Shown here: in pieces, positions 46,439 to 57,732 of the stretch | Layout: the number at the start of each line of letters is the position of its first letter | Position numbering within the stretch: the first letter of the stretch is position 1 | Notes under the pieces: generated by a model | What the model was told of the DNA's origin: nothing | The model's database searches: none | The model's input: the letters and a program-made list of their open reading frames with translations, nothing else | Source of the DNA: Polychytrium aggregatum | Taxonomy: Eukaryota > Chytridiomycota > Chytridiomycetes > Polychytriales | DNA: 64,000 nt | NCBI RefSeq assembly: GCF_025602895.1 | Contig: NW_026516278.1 | Coordinates: 1 to 64,000 of the forward strand | Direction of reading: 5' to 3' | Program-made: the position numbers and the translations under genes

Positions 46439-48874
46439 ATGAGCAAGCGCAGCTCCGAGAACCAGCTCACACCGCACAACTACGAAGATGACACCGGCCC
46501 AGATGCCCCATCTGGCGAGGTAAATCCGATCCCTTGGGTCGCCTAGCGATCTCGGCGCCCACAGGCATCCGCCGGCGTCCACCGGATCGCTTGTTCGCCC
46601 GTCAGGATACCACAGCGGCCCTCCATGTTCTCGATCTGACGATTTGCTGATTATTTCCGCCAACTTTGGCGTCAACTATGCTGTGCACGACTCTGCCAGT
46701 TCAAGCAAGCTGATCAAAAGACGATCGAAGCACGCATGTACGTCTCTCATCGGGCCGCACCAGAATCCTCGATCGTCTCCAACCATCCATGCATGAGTCC
46801 GGTGGCCTGGACCGTTGCAATTGGAGGAGGCGAGAGGTTGGACTAACATCATACTACCACTCCTCCTGGCGGATCTGGCAATCCACCTTGATGCCCCCCG
46901 GGTGCATTATTGCGCTCTGCAACTGCACATTGTCATGCATATGCCTTGTTGCGGTGCATGATCAGCATGGCACAGCCCAAATCTAAGCTGAAGCGCCAAG
47001 GCTCGGGTGTAAGTTTCGATTGCATAGATCGGTCGATCGATTGGAGAGAATAGCCGAGATCCACCAAACTGCTCGGCTAGCGCATGCCCTCTGCCACGAC
47101 CGACCAGACATACATGCCAACACTGACGGGTTCTCATGGCTTCCTCCAGTCAGCCGCTCCCAAAGCCTCTCTCTTCGGCTCTGTGTCGCTGAATGCCCCA
47201 TCCACTACAGCATTCTCCCTGGCCTCTGGCGACAAGCCGGCGGCCGCGCCACCATCATCCAACCCGTCGACCGCCTCCTTCTCCTTTGGCTCCGCCCCAG
47301 CATTTACATTCGGCACAACCGAGCCCATCAAAAGCGAATCTCCAACTGTTCCCACCGGGTTTTCGTTTGGGATGACGACCGAGTCCAAGCCTGCCGCCGC
47401 GATGTTCCAGTTCGGTTCGACAACTGAGACCCAGCCCACTGCTCCGACGCTTTCATTCGGCGCGACAGCCGAGCCCAAGAAAGACAGCCTGTCGTCCACC
47501 GATACCACTGCCGCTGCTGCACCTTCGTCGTTCTCTTTCGGGGCTTCTTTGGATCCCAAGCCAGTGGCCCCCGTGTTCTCGTTCGGATCTAGCAACGCAA
47601 CATCGGCTGCCAAGGAATCCGAACCCGAGGGCGATAAACCTAAACCTTTTTCGTTTGCGTTCGAGACTTCAAAGACCTTCACAGCTACAGTGCCGACATT
47701 CGGCTTCCAGACCGCATCCAAGTCTGACAGCGCACCATCCCCGGTGCAAACGACCTCGGCCCCCTCGTTCGACTTCGTCCCCGCCTCTGTGCCTCCCAGT
47801 TCGACAGCGAGTACTAGGCCGTTTTCGTTTGCTCCCAAGCCCGCCGAGGTGCCTGCGAGCAATGACAGTATTGGCGGAATCGGCGCCGCTACGCAAATTA
47901 ATGGAACATCCGTCAATGGCTCCAGCAGCAGCGCCGACTCGACGGCGGTGACAGAATTGGCCAAGCAGCTGCGCGGTCTCAATGTGTCCTTTGTCGACTT
48001 CATCAAGGCCGAGGTGGAGAAGGATTGTTTTGTCGATCTGTCGGATGCCCTCGATAGTTACAAGCAGCACATGCAGACAATTACCAAGGCACATGCCAGC
48101 ACCATCTCGGCTCTCAAGGACGATCCTGCTGGCTCCAAGCTTGTTCCCAAAGCGGCAGCTTCCGGCGGATCGGAGCAAAAGACCGGCTCCTTCAACTTTG
48201 GCTCTACGACCAGCACTGCTGCTGCCCCGTCCGCCACGACCTCGTTTTCATTCGCAACGACCACCGCTTCGACCCTGTTCTCCACGATCGCTGCTCCAGC
48301 CTCGTCAGAGCCACCAAAGCTCTCGACGACGTCCGCGGCAGTTCCCCCCACGACCTTTTTCTCCGGTTTTGGTTCCGGGCCAGCCTCGACCATCTCGTTT
48401 GGCGGCCCTGCTCCCACAGCCTTTGTGGCTGGTGGTGATGCTTCCAAGACTACGGCGGGTGACCAAGCTGGCGATGACGACGAGCCTGCACCAGACGCTC
48501 AGATCGACACCAGCACCCTGATGCAAGGCGAGGGCGAGGAACAGGACGAAGTCTTCCATGAGGTTCGGAGCAAGCTCTTCCGCTTCAGCAAAGATAAATC
48601 ATGGGAGAACATCGGCATCGGCCCGCTCAAGATCAACAAGAACAAATCCTCGGGCAAAGCGAGACTGCTGCTCCGTGCGGATGGCAACGGACGCGTGCTG
48701 TTGAATGCCAGTATCTTTGCAGGCATGCAAGCCAAGGCCGAAGGCAAGGCCGTAACGTTCACTGTGGCTGCGGTGGGTGAGGACAAGAAGCCCGAGCTTG
48801 TGAAGTATAGTGCCCGGGTGAAGACTGAGGACATGGCCAAGGCACTTGTCGACGCGATCGCCTCCAGCCAATAA
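46439..48874 (+). CDS. NUP2: FG nucleoporin Nup2/Nup50 with Ran-binding domain
   Basis: Exons 46439-46519, 46706-46737, 46966-47008 and about 47150-48874. The N-terminus, MSKRSSENQLTPHNYEDDTG, followed by QKTIEARI...SKLKRQGSG, is the importin-alpha/Nup153-binding region of Nup50. The middle has many FxFG/FGS repeats (FSFGSAPAFTFG, FQFGSTTE, FSFGASLDP). A C-terminal RanBD1 (residues about 510-620) has EVRSKLFRFSKDKSWENIGI and GKARLLLRADGNGRVLLNAS, with the typical W-E-x-x-G-x-G turn. It disassembles import complexes at the nuclear basket with RanGTP. Several in-phase acceptors exist before the last exon (47076, 47107, 47150). I prefer the last because CACTGAC sits about 25 nt before it. Family length fits (about 620 residues). 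Confidence 0.88.
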
Positions 48875-49172
48875 TAGGGAGCAGCCTTGGAGCCTCCGCA
48901 GATAGCCAATAAACACCAAATTCGGCACCGACATGGCAGTGCGAGCGTGGGTTCGAATCAAAAGAATCGGAGTCTATTGTATTTCACTGTCAGGTCAGCA
49001 AAGTCGTGGATGGAAATGGGTGCAGTCCTCGATGGCGATTGGAAGCGTGAGTGCTGGGCTGGGCTGGGCTGGCTAGCTGGACGGCTGGCTGCAAACCAGT
49101 GCGTCGGTCGGGCTGCCGGTGTATTGGCTCATGAGTACGGTGTATAGACAACGCAACGAGCGGTAAACGAGC

Positions 49173-51490
49173 TCAGTCGTCGTCACCAAACACAATTTTG
49201 GTGCCTTTGGCGTTCATATCGACGTCCTTGACGAATGCACCGTAGTTGGGATCGGCCTTCTTCTTGACTGTGGTGTTATAGGCGCGCAGAGACCGGATAA
49301 AGCCGCGGCCAAGTTAGTGTCGGAGTGTGAGCAGATAGGGTGCGGTCACTGATACCAGCGCGCGGCCATTCGTGCCAGTATGCGGCCCTTCTCTATCGCT
49401 GCCGCTGTACCTGTGGTTCCAAACTTCATGAGCTCAGCCGGGACCTTCTGGTTGGCTTGTTTCAGCACGTTGATCAGAGCACCGCTGTGGGCCTTGTCCT
49501 GGACTGTAAAGAAGGTATGTGCAATGCCCTTCTTGCCGGCTCGTCCAGTGCGACCGATACGATGGCAGTACTCCTCGGTGGTCAGCGGGTAGGTATAGTT
49601 GATGACATACTCGACATCGTTAACGTCGATACCGCGGGCCTAGCATCAGGACACAGGCCCGAGAGCACAAAGAGGATTACAATGTCAGCCCAGGCCACAA
49701 AGCCGCCGGCGGCAGCGCACGCATGACTGCGGATCTGCTGCGGTACATACAGCGACGTCTGTGGCAACGAGAAGGGGCATGGAGCCATCCTTGAATTTGG
49801 TGATGGCGTCGGTGCGTTGCTGCTGGCTCAGATCGCCGTGGATGCTGGCGACCTTCCAGCCCTGGCGCTGCAGATACTGCTCCAGACGAGCGGCTTCTTT
49901 CTTGTACAGAGCAAAGACAAGCACACGGTTCTTTCTCGACTTGTGGTAGTCACGCAGCAGGTCCACGAGGCGGCGATCCTTGCCCTGTGGATCCAGAACC
50001 TCCACTCGCTGCTCAATGTTGACGTTCGCAGCGAGGTCGGTGGAGCCAACGGTGACGCGGATGGGCTCGTTGAGGTACTGCGAGGCGATCTTTTGGATGG
50101 CCGACGGCCAGGTAGCGCTGGATAGCAATCGGTAGATTGGGGCAGAAAGTGAGTACTGGGCCTCGTGAACCTTGTGCACAATCAGCGCAACTGTCGGGTC
50201 GCACTTGGCCACTCAGGCTGATGCAACGTAGGCCGAGCGACCCAAATATCCTCTGATCGGATCGACACACGACAGCGCTTGGTCTTCCCGTACAAGCCCT
50301 CCACAGGCACCCTGCCGTGGCACTTGCCCAGCTTCATAGAGCACCAGCACCGCACTCATGAGCATCAGCTCCGAGTTGCCCCGACACCCTCCACACGAGC
50401 TGTACCTGAACATCACCGTCTGACGCTCGGACTTGGGCTTGATTCTGGCCACAATTTTCTTGATGGCCTCTTCAAAGCCCAGATCCAACATTCGGTCGGC
50501 CTCGTCCAGGACAAGGAAACTGACGTCCGAAAGGTCGCAGCTGCCATCTTCGTCTTCAATCAGGTCGATGAGCCGTCCGGGGGTGGCAACGATGACACCC
50601 ACGCCGTTGTTAAGGACCTTCTTTTGCTCCCACTTGTTGACACCTCCATAGACACAGGTGCTGCGGATGCCGATCGACCCGCCAAACTTTTCGTATGTTT
50701 CCTGAATCTGGATAGCCAGCTCACGGGTGGGCGAGAGAACAAGGACCTGGGGGAACTTGGTGCCGTGGAAGACCGATCCAGAGGAGACCTGGCGGTTGCG
50801 GATGTGAATCATGGAAGGCAGGGCAAAGGCGATGGTCTTTCCGGATCCCGTCGCCGCAATGCCCACAAGATCGCGGCCAGAGAGCACGCCGGGCCAGGCG
50901 ATCGACTGGATGCACGTGGGCTTGGGGAAGGCCTCCAGCTCTGACGAAAGCTCTTTGGGGAAGCCGGCGTGAGCGAACTTGATGATCGGGCGGTAGATGC
51001 CCTCGCCCGTACCCATGAGAGTGACGCTGTTGTCGTCCAGGAACGATTGGATGCTGGCCTCGGACATGGCCTTGAGCTCCTCGTGCTCGACGTACTGCCA
51101 GGTGCCAGTCTTTTTCTGGGACTTTCCGCCCTTGGCAAAGTCAGCGTCCTTGGCACCGCTCGAGGCCTTCTCTGTCTTGGACTTTTTGGCCTTCTTCTCC
51201 TTTCCGTCTTTCTTGCTGGACTTCTCGACCGCCGGCGCATCAGGTTTCTTGCCCTTTGCGCCGTCCTCGTCATCATTCTCGCCCTCGTCCTCCTCTGGGT
51301 CGACTGACTTTCGCTTCTTGTCCTTCTTGGCCTTTTTTTCCTTGGGCGGTTCCTCGGACTCGCTGGCCTTGGCCTTCTTCTTGGTGGCCTTCTCGATGGC
51401 TCCGTCATCGGCGGGGACATTGTCCTCCGGGACCTTGGCCTTCTTGGGCTTGTCCTTCTTGCTGTTTTTGGACTTGACGAGCTCCGGCAT
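49173..51490 (-). CDS. DBP3: DEAD-box RNA helicase Dbp3
   Basis: Four exons in phase: 51490-50406, 50117-49751, 49639-49411 and 49267-49173; 591 residues. The Lys/Glu-rich N-terminus ([20 protein letters not shown]) is nucleolar in type. Helicase motifs: Q-motif [18 protein letters not shown], Ia PTRELAIQ, Ib [22 protein letters not shown] (split by intron 1) [42 protein letters not shown]. The C-terminus, [22 protein letters not shown] and KIVFGDDD, is the Dbp3 signature. It remodels pre-rRNA during 60S assembly. The first intron lies inside SAT; the splice AG|C restores Ser. Confidence 0.93.
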
Positions 51491-52258
51491 CTGTGTGACT
51501 ACTCTCTTGCTGGATCGGCGGCGATGGCGATGGTGGTGGTGGCTGTCTGGATGATGGGATCGTCGGGCAGCGTCGGGTTCTGCGCTGGCGATGGTGATGG
51601 CGACGACAACGGCGAGGCGGTGCAACAACGACCCCAAAAAGAAAAAACGCGCGCAGCAGCTGTGGCACCAGTCGGAGCTTGAATCAGGCTCTGCACAGAA
51701 TGCGCAGCAGCGCGTCGCCTGGTCTGGCTCCTGTGCTTCGGCTGCCGAGGGATGCGGTTTGGGTCGGCCAGATTGGCCTCGGTGCGGGCGGCGACAGCGA
51801 CAGCGATGAGTGCAGTAGCAAGGAGACGCTTAGGCTCTTGTAGATTCGAGCTCGTATCGCCGATGCATCCACTATCGGCTGCAGTGACATCTGTGATGCA
51901 GCTGATGCTGTGGCTCCACCCCAGGAGCTGCATCGATTGCAAATAGACAGCAGCCTCATCGAGCTGCACGGTCGCATCGCACCGCACCGCACCGCATCGC
52001 ACCGCATCAGCCCAGCGAGGTGCAGTGTGCAGACAGTGGACGAGCGAGGCTGCACACGAGTGGGCCTCAGCTGTCGGTCCTGCTTTCGCCAATGCACGAG
52101 ACGCCCGAAATAGCTCACTTTGTCGGCTGAAAATAGACTTGCGCCTGTCTGCGCCGTCGTCAGCACCCAGGCTCGCTATATATGCGCTTTCCGCCCCTCA
52201 GCTGTCCGGAGAATCGTCTCCACCAAGCCATCGGAGCATCCAGTGCATCCAGTGCATC
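51491..52258. promoter_or_regulatory. Divergent DBP3 / RING gene promoter
   Basis: 768 bp between two start codons. TATATAT at 52178 lies about 80 bp before the RING gene ATG. A GCACCGCATC-type microsatellite is at 51970-52010. No gene seen. Confidence 0.5.
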
Positions 52259-53634
52259 ATGTCGCTCCAGCGAAACGCCAGGCGCTGCGACTCCAAGCTC
52301 TCGCTCTCGGAATCAATTCTCGCTCCTCACGGCTATGCCTGTTTCAGCGACTCTGTAGATCGGGAGACACACCCGCTTTCCTCCCTCGGCACGCCAGTCT
52401 TTGTCCGGCAGTCTCATCTCCAGGAGCTATACTACTCGTACACCCTCGCCCAGCATACGGCCAAGGGCCCCACGAGGCTGGAGATCTTTCTGACGGCCTA
52501 CCAAAGTGAGGTCAATCGCATCGCCCGATGCATGCTGTCACAGCACGAGTTCATCGCCGAGCACATCAGCTCTATTGTGAAATCCATTCCGGAGATGGTA
52601 AAGCTGCTTGCATCGTCCACTCCCCTCCCCATCGCCGAGAGCGTGGGTGCTGCTTGCATCATCCATTGGTTCTGGTCGCATTCTTATGCTCGGCTTTTGG
52701 CTGCTTATCCAGGTCCAGCTTCCACGAACCTCCAACGTGCTCGCTCGTGGCCAGGTCTATCGGATGAGAGCCTTCTTGAGCGAGTATAGGAGCCAACGGG
52801 CAATGTCTGCAATCTCTCGTCGGCCGCCTTCCGAAGATGTCTTTGTCGTCTACCTCCAGTCGCTGGACGCCGTGCTGAAGCCGCTGAGCCGATTCCCGCG
52901 GCTGGTCACGGCAGGAACCGAGATTATGGCGGTGCGTTACGCTCGCTCTATCCCGCGCTTGTACATTCTGGTTGTCTGCGCTCATGGGCTAACTCGATTG
53001 GCCTGGTTGATTCGATTGACTCGACTGACTCGACTGACTCGACTGACTTGCATCTCTTCCGACACAGCTCGATGCCCAGATATTCTACTTTCGTCGCAAT
53101 TTCGAGGCTGCGCTTACCGAACTCGGATCAATCCACGCAGGCAATATGGTGCATGAACTACAGCCGATACTCCACGCCATCGAGGCCGAGCAGGCTCAGC
53201 TGCAGACGTATCACAAATCATTGGCAGAGGCATTTGAAAGCATCTTCACCGCCAACATGGAAGCGGAGAACTACTCGTGCCCGATCTGCCTGAGCATTCT
53301 GTACCGGCCCACAGAGACACCGTGCGGGCACCACTTTTGCGAGGCGTGTCTCTCCAAGCACCAGCTCGCCGCCATCGCCGTGGCATGGGAATACGACCAT
53401 CAGTATCTCGATCCGGGCTACCCCTGCCCTGTGTGTCGCTCCAAGTTCGACGACTGCTCCAGGGTGGACCCTGACTTTGACGCCTTTGTCCGAGCCAACT
53501 TCCCGTCCGAATACCGGGAGAAGAAATGGGAGACCTGGCGGAGCGAGCAAACCCTTCGAATCCGCGAGACCTTCGGGGTGTATCGGCGCAAGCTCGTCTG
53601 GCGCTACATGTTGTGGCGAAACAAGCGGCTGTAG
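52259..53634 (+). CDS. RING-finger protein with helical N-terminus (putative E3 ligase), 374 aa
   Basis: Three exons in phase: 52259-52597, 52713-52931, 53068-53634. The C-terminal third has a C3HC4 RING at about residues 230-295: CPICLSILYRPTETPCGHHF, then CEACLSKHQ and CPVCRSKFDDCS, all ligands present. The linker between the third and fourth pairs is long. Before it are about 220 residues of predicted helix (EIFLTAYQSEVNRIARCMLS, VYLQSLDAVLKPLSRFPRLV, ILHAIEAEQAQLQTYHKSLA). The layout helix-bundle then RING resembles SPX-RING proteins such as NLA, but I cannot confirm SPX basic residues. Likely a ubiquitin ligase; substrate unknown. The tail after RING is basic (KLVWRYMLWRNKRL). Confidence 0.8.
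53010..53048. repeat. 9-bp repeat CTGACTCGA in an intron
   Basis: Four units near the 3' end of the RING gene's second intron (52932-53067). Each contains CTGAC, the branch-point-like core used across this window. Confidence 0.85.
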
Positions 53635-54177
53635 ATAGAGGATTCATAAATGGACCGGAGAAACCTCCTGGGTCTGAGTCCGCCGCTGGATGTTATAGAA
53701 TATACTAAACGGATCACAACACTGTACTCGTTGTTTTCGCTTGCCATTGTTCGAACCAACCAGAGGATATGAATTGAGCCCAAGGAAACGTGCACTTGGA
53801 AAGTGCTTTCGGCAGGCCCGTTGCCAGGCAATTGCCACCATCGCCGTCCGTCCCATCAAAAAAGCAGAGAGCCTCTGTATTTTGGAAACAGACGCGAGGC
53901 GGTCTCTGATGTACATATCCAAGCAGCGTCCGCCCGACACCTCGGTATCGCCCTTCAGAGTCGACATTCATCCGGCAGCAAATGATTGAGGGAATAGAGC
54001 GGTGCTTTTGGCAGCCAAGCCTCTACAAGTTGCTGTGGAACGGGTGAGTCGAACTGAAAGAATCGCTGCTCGACTCGTTCTTGGTTCCGGCGAAGCAGGG
54101 GAATACTCGCGGCACTTCAAGCTGCGGGTGCATTATCCCGGCTCGCAGCAGCGCCCGCATAGGTGCATATCGCTCGC
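53635..54177. other. Convergent 3' spacer
   Basis: 543 bp between the stops of the RING gene (+) and the F-box gene (-). A GGTTCGAAC-like phrase does not extend into a tRNA. Nothing supported. Confidence 0.45.
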
Positions 54178-55746
54178 TCACTCGTTTAGCAGCTGCTGCA
54201 GATACCGCCCTTGATCGTAGCAGACAGACACCACGTCCGAGCACTCGTCGGGGCCCTTCGATATGGACGCCTCGTATGGAACTGGGCAATCTTCCAAGAA
54301 CCCCGCGGCATATTCCATCGTTGGCGACTTGAAGCGGATCGAGATTTCAGGCAACACCGGGCACAGCTCTGCCAGCTTCTGCAGAAACTCAAACGTCACG
54401 AGGCTGGCCTTGGTGAAGGTGGCGAATCCGCGGAGGATGTGTCGGCGCTTCTCGAAAAAAGCCAGGAGCGGAGCATCCGATGGGAACTGTCGTGGCCGAT
54501 ACCGGATTGCATTCAGAAGCAGGGTATGGCATCGAGGCAGGAACTCATCGACGGCTTCCAGAACGAGCTTGGGCGTGACTGTGGCCGACTCGACGGCAAC
54601 AACCTCAAGCTGTGGGCAGGATTCAAACAGCGCACGCACGCAGGCGTCGGTGAAGACCGAGCTGTCGCCAAGCGACAGACACCGCAGCGACGGACAGAGG
54701 GCCGGAATGAGCCGCAGAGTCAGGTCTGTGTGGCCGAGTCCGAGCTTGAGCTCGTGCAGATCGGGCGAGCGCCTGAGGATCGCAGAAAGGACGCCGTCGG
54801 GGACTCGTCTCCAGCTCAGATCCAGGTCCTTGAGCGAGTTGACGGTCTGCGCTATGGACATGAAGAACTGGCAGTTCTCCTCGAACGATAAGTGGAGCTG
54901 CAGCGTCTTGAGTCTCGACAGGCCTCGCGTGACATACGAGCCAACCCGGGTGATTTGCACATTGTGCAGGACCAGGGCCTCGAGCTTTGGGCAAGAGGCA
55001 AAGAAGCACTCGAGGATCTCGCCAATGTCCAGGTAGAGCGACCCGTCGAATCCAAACTCGAACCCAAAGAGCACCAGGCTCCGCAAGTTGCGACAGGCCG
55101 GGGCCAGCAGACAGAGCAGCGCAGGGTCGGCTGGGCAGAAACGCTCGTGGCAGACGAGTTTGATGCGGAGATGCTGGATGAACTTGGCGTATGGGTTGGA
55201 GCGGGCGGCCAGGCGAGCAAACTGCATCAGCGAGCTCGTTTTCGATATCCGGGGGTGGGCCCACAGCACCGACATGGCGCCGATGCTCCAGCTTTTGCAG
55301 ACCAGACACGCCGACACCAGGGTTTCTTGATGCCCAAGATGCCTCAGGATGATGGTCACGACTTCGGGCGGCAGCGACCTCATGGATCCGGGGAAGATCG
55401 ACGGACGGCTGGGCCGAGATGCCAACGATACATCGCCGCCGGCAAGCGTAGGTATCGAGTCCGACAGGGTTTTGGATGGATCGTCCATTTCACCAGGGGT
55501 ATTCTCCGGATCGGATCGGATGAGGACGAGAGACGGGTGGCCCAGCATCAGGACCTGGATGAATGCACCCGCTTGGACGAGCCGCAGCAAAAACTCCCAC
55601 GGGTGGTTTGCGCACAGCGAGGCACCAGGCCAAGGGCAAGGATTGCTGCCCGCCGCTGTTGGCTGGAGAAGGGCGGCCTGGAATGCAGGCTCGGATGGCA
55701 TCGCCGACGAAGAGCACTTTCGCACGGCCTCGGTCCCGGCAGACAT
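54178..55746 (-). CDS. F-box / leucine-rich-repeat protein
   Basis: One open frame of up to 522 residues; MDDPSKTLSDS (about residue 87) is an alternative start just before the F-box. The F-box is MRSLPPEVVTIILRHLGHQE followed by LVSACLVCKSWSIGAMSVLW (about 120-165). It is followed by irregular LRRs: LRSLVLFGFEFG, LEALVLHNVQITRVG, LKTLQLHLSF, LKDLDLSWRRVPD, LHELKLGLGHTD, LRCLSLGDSSVFTDACVRAL, LEVVAVESATVT. F-box proteins bring targets to SCF (Skp1-cullin) ubiquitin ligases, which need NEDD8 on the cullin; UBC12, the NEDD8 E2, is coded 5 kb away, probably by chance. Target unknown. Confidence 0.8.
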   Translation of the reverse strand: MSAGTEAVRKCSSSAMPSEPAFQAALLQPTAAGSNPCPWPGASLCANHPWEFLLRLVQAGAFIQVLMLGHPSLVLIRSDPENTPGEMDDPSKTLSDSIPTLAGGDVSLASRPSRPSIFPGSMRSLPPEVVTIILRHLGHQETLVSACLVCKSWSIGAMSVLWAHPRISKTSSLMQFARLAARSNPYAKFIQHLRIKLVCHERFCPADPALLCLLAPACRNLRSLVLFGFEFGFDGSLYLDIGEILECFFASCPKLEALVLHNVQITRVGSYVTRGLSRLKTLQLHLSFEENCQFFMSIAQTVNSLKDLDLSWRRVPDGVLSAILRRSPDLHELKLGLGHTDLTLRLIPALCPSLRCLSLGDSSVFTDACVRALFESCPQLEVVAVESATVTPKLVLEAVDEFLPRCHTLLLNAIRYRPRQFPSDAPLLAFFEKRRHILRGFATFTKASLVTFEFLQKLAELCPVLPEISIRFKSPTMEYAAGFLEDCPVPYEASISKGPDECSDVVSVCYDQGRYLQQLLNE

Positions 55747-55860
55747 CCCCAGCCCGCCATCGAGGCCGAGCTTGACCAGGCAGTCCTCTCGGGGCGGCGG
55801 CCGTGTGATCGAAACTAGGTCTGCCTGCCGCTCATAGTCCCAGCCGTCGCTGTCCTCTAT

Positions 55861-55914
55861 CCCACCATCCCATCATTCCACCATCCCATCATTCCACCAT
55901 CCCATCATTCCACC
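55861..55914. repeat. 16-bp repeat in the IFT22 5' leader
   Basis: Three copies of CATCCCATCATTCCAC ending right at the IFT22 start codon (CCACCATG), so probably in the 5' UTR. TTC/CCA-rich, no ATG inside. Confidence 0.85.
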
Positions 55915-57217
55915 ATGTCGTCGATCAAGCTCACTATCTTTGTCGTCGGTCCGCCGCGATCAGGCAAGACGGCCCTCTGCAACTACTTGGCCGAGCTCTC
56001 CGAGTCGCTGAACAGCTCGCAGTATCACCCAACCGAGGGCGTCAGGTACGACTGTTGGTCCCAGCCGTGGAGCAAGCATCGGCTTCGTATACGAGAGACA
56101 CGGGCCAGCTGAATGCCGTTGCGTCGATCCGCAGGATTCTAGAGTTTGAGCGCAAGATCGTGCTCGATTCCAAAAAGACCAACAGCAAGAGCAAGGAAAC
56201 AATTGTGTCGGGTGAGCAACGGGTTTCTGGGCTGGGATATGTCTGTGTGCAGCAATTTGAGGCCATGCTGCGTTGAGAGTCGGCCATGGCGAGCCGGCGG
56301 AACTGACCAGGACGCTTACTCGCCTCTTGCACCCCCCCCCTCAAATCTCATGCGACCCGGCCCATCCCTCCAGTTGAGCTCTGGGACTGCAGCGGCGATC
56401 CAAAGTAAGATCAGTGCACCGTCTTCGTACGCACTCGCTCTCTTGTCTCGGCCAGCTCTCCAGAAACATGGTCCCACGCGTTCACAGCGCTGCTTTCCAG
56501 CGCACAATGCAACCAAGATCCAAGCTTGGTGTCGAAGTCGCTTGGGAGCAGTCGCTGGGCGTGATATGGATCGGAGTCAAACCAAAGCGTTCCATCGAGG
56601 CGAGCTGAAATACCGCCTTATCGATATCTGCTCAGATTCTATCCGTGCTGGCCAGCGGTGGCCAACACAGCCCACGGCGCCGTGATTCTGTTCTCGCCGG
56701 ACTCGAAACAAGAAAAGGAGGTTGAAACATGGTCAGTAGTATGGCTGTCGATCCCAACGTCTTGCATACGCAGGCAGAGCAATGTGGGTTTGGTTTGTCG
56801 AGACGACAACGTCTACAGCGCCGCTCATGGATATACCAGAGGAATGACCGCTCGCTGTCCGGCCCTGGGGAGACAGGTACAATTTCTTTTCGTTCATGAA
56901 GGACTCCCAGATTGCCGTATTTGCCCACAAGATGATGAGTCCGTCCCAGAAAGGTGCCAAGATGAAGCTAGGTGAGCGCCTCGTCGCATTCTCAGATCCT
57001 TGTTCTGCCGCTAGCGACGGGTGTCTGACCACCGGCGAATGCTATTGACACCTACTTGCTGTCCGCAGCCGGCAAGCTTTCCAAGCTGAATGTCACCTCG
57101 ACCACTCTCGACGAGCAGACCAAAGCCGAATTTGACACCGTCATTTGTAATGCCTATCAAGCCTATACCGAGAATCGCGAGCGCGAAGAGCAGAGTATCG
57201 CAGCATTCACAAAATGA
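55915..57217 (+). CDS. IFT22: Intraflagellar transport small GTPase-like IFT22 (RABL5)
   Basis: Six exons in phase: 55915-56045, 56135-56211, 56374-56404, 56636-56731, 56877-56971, 57069-57217; 192 residues. The P-loop is FVVGPPRSGKTALCNYL, then QYHPTEGVR|ILEFERK. WDCSGDPK|FYPCWPAVANTAHG replaces the usual DxxG switch. Then GAVILFSPDSKQEKEVET|WYNFF, SQIAVFAHKMM and a C-terminal helix TENREREEQSIAAF. IFT22 is an IFT-B component needed for flagellar assembly. It is absent from fungi that lost flagella, so it places this genome among zoosporic fungi. The NKxD guanine motif is replaced by AHKMM, as in the family. Confidence 0.92.
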
Positions 57218-57732
57218 GACGAGGCACCTGAGCTTGAGACCAATGTTTACCTCTCTTGAGTCCTGAATATACACGACATCAGCGGTCGCCCATGATACAC
57301 GCCAGAGAATGGACGACAGCAACACCACGCGCCTCGAGTGAACATTGGAGGACTCCATGAGACTGGCATCCAAGAAAACGATCCAACCAACTCGGTCGCT
57401 CTCGATCGAGTGTACGATATGGTCCAGCTACAGTGGGACTTTGTTCAGAAGAGATGATGTGTTTCATTGGGTTGCAGCACACTGTAAGTTTGCGCCGAAC
57501 GAAACATGACTCTCCGAACAAGCTGTATGCACAAACGACCTGACTCTTGTAGTATTTTCCTGCGGGATCACAGCGCGCATTCCACTCGTATTGCACGCAT
57601 TCCACTCGTATAGCACGCATTGCGCTCGCCTCCGCCAGTATTCGTTTATTGTCATGGCTTTTTATCAGCATAATTCGTCACTATAAGCTGCTGCCCCCAT
57701 CCGAGTGTATGGTGCAGGTCTGGTACCTTCCC
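57218..57732. other. Convergent 3' spacer with small repeat
   Basis: 515 bp between the IFT22 and GNA1 stops. Imperfect 19-bp units CGCATTCCACTCGTATTGCA occur near 57577-57625. No gene seen. Confidence 0.45.

Noticed and set aside
48940-48970. GGTTCGAATC phrase resembling a tRNA T-loop
   Set aside because: No acceptor stem, D-arm or anticodon arm can be folded around it.
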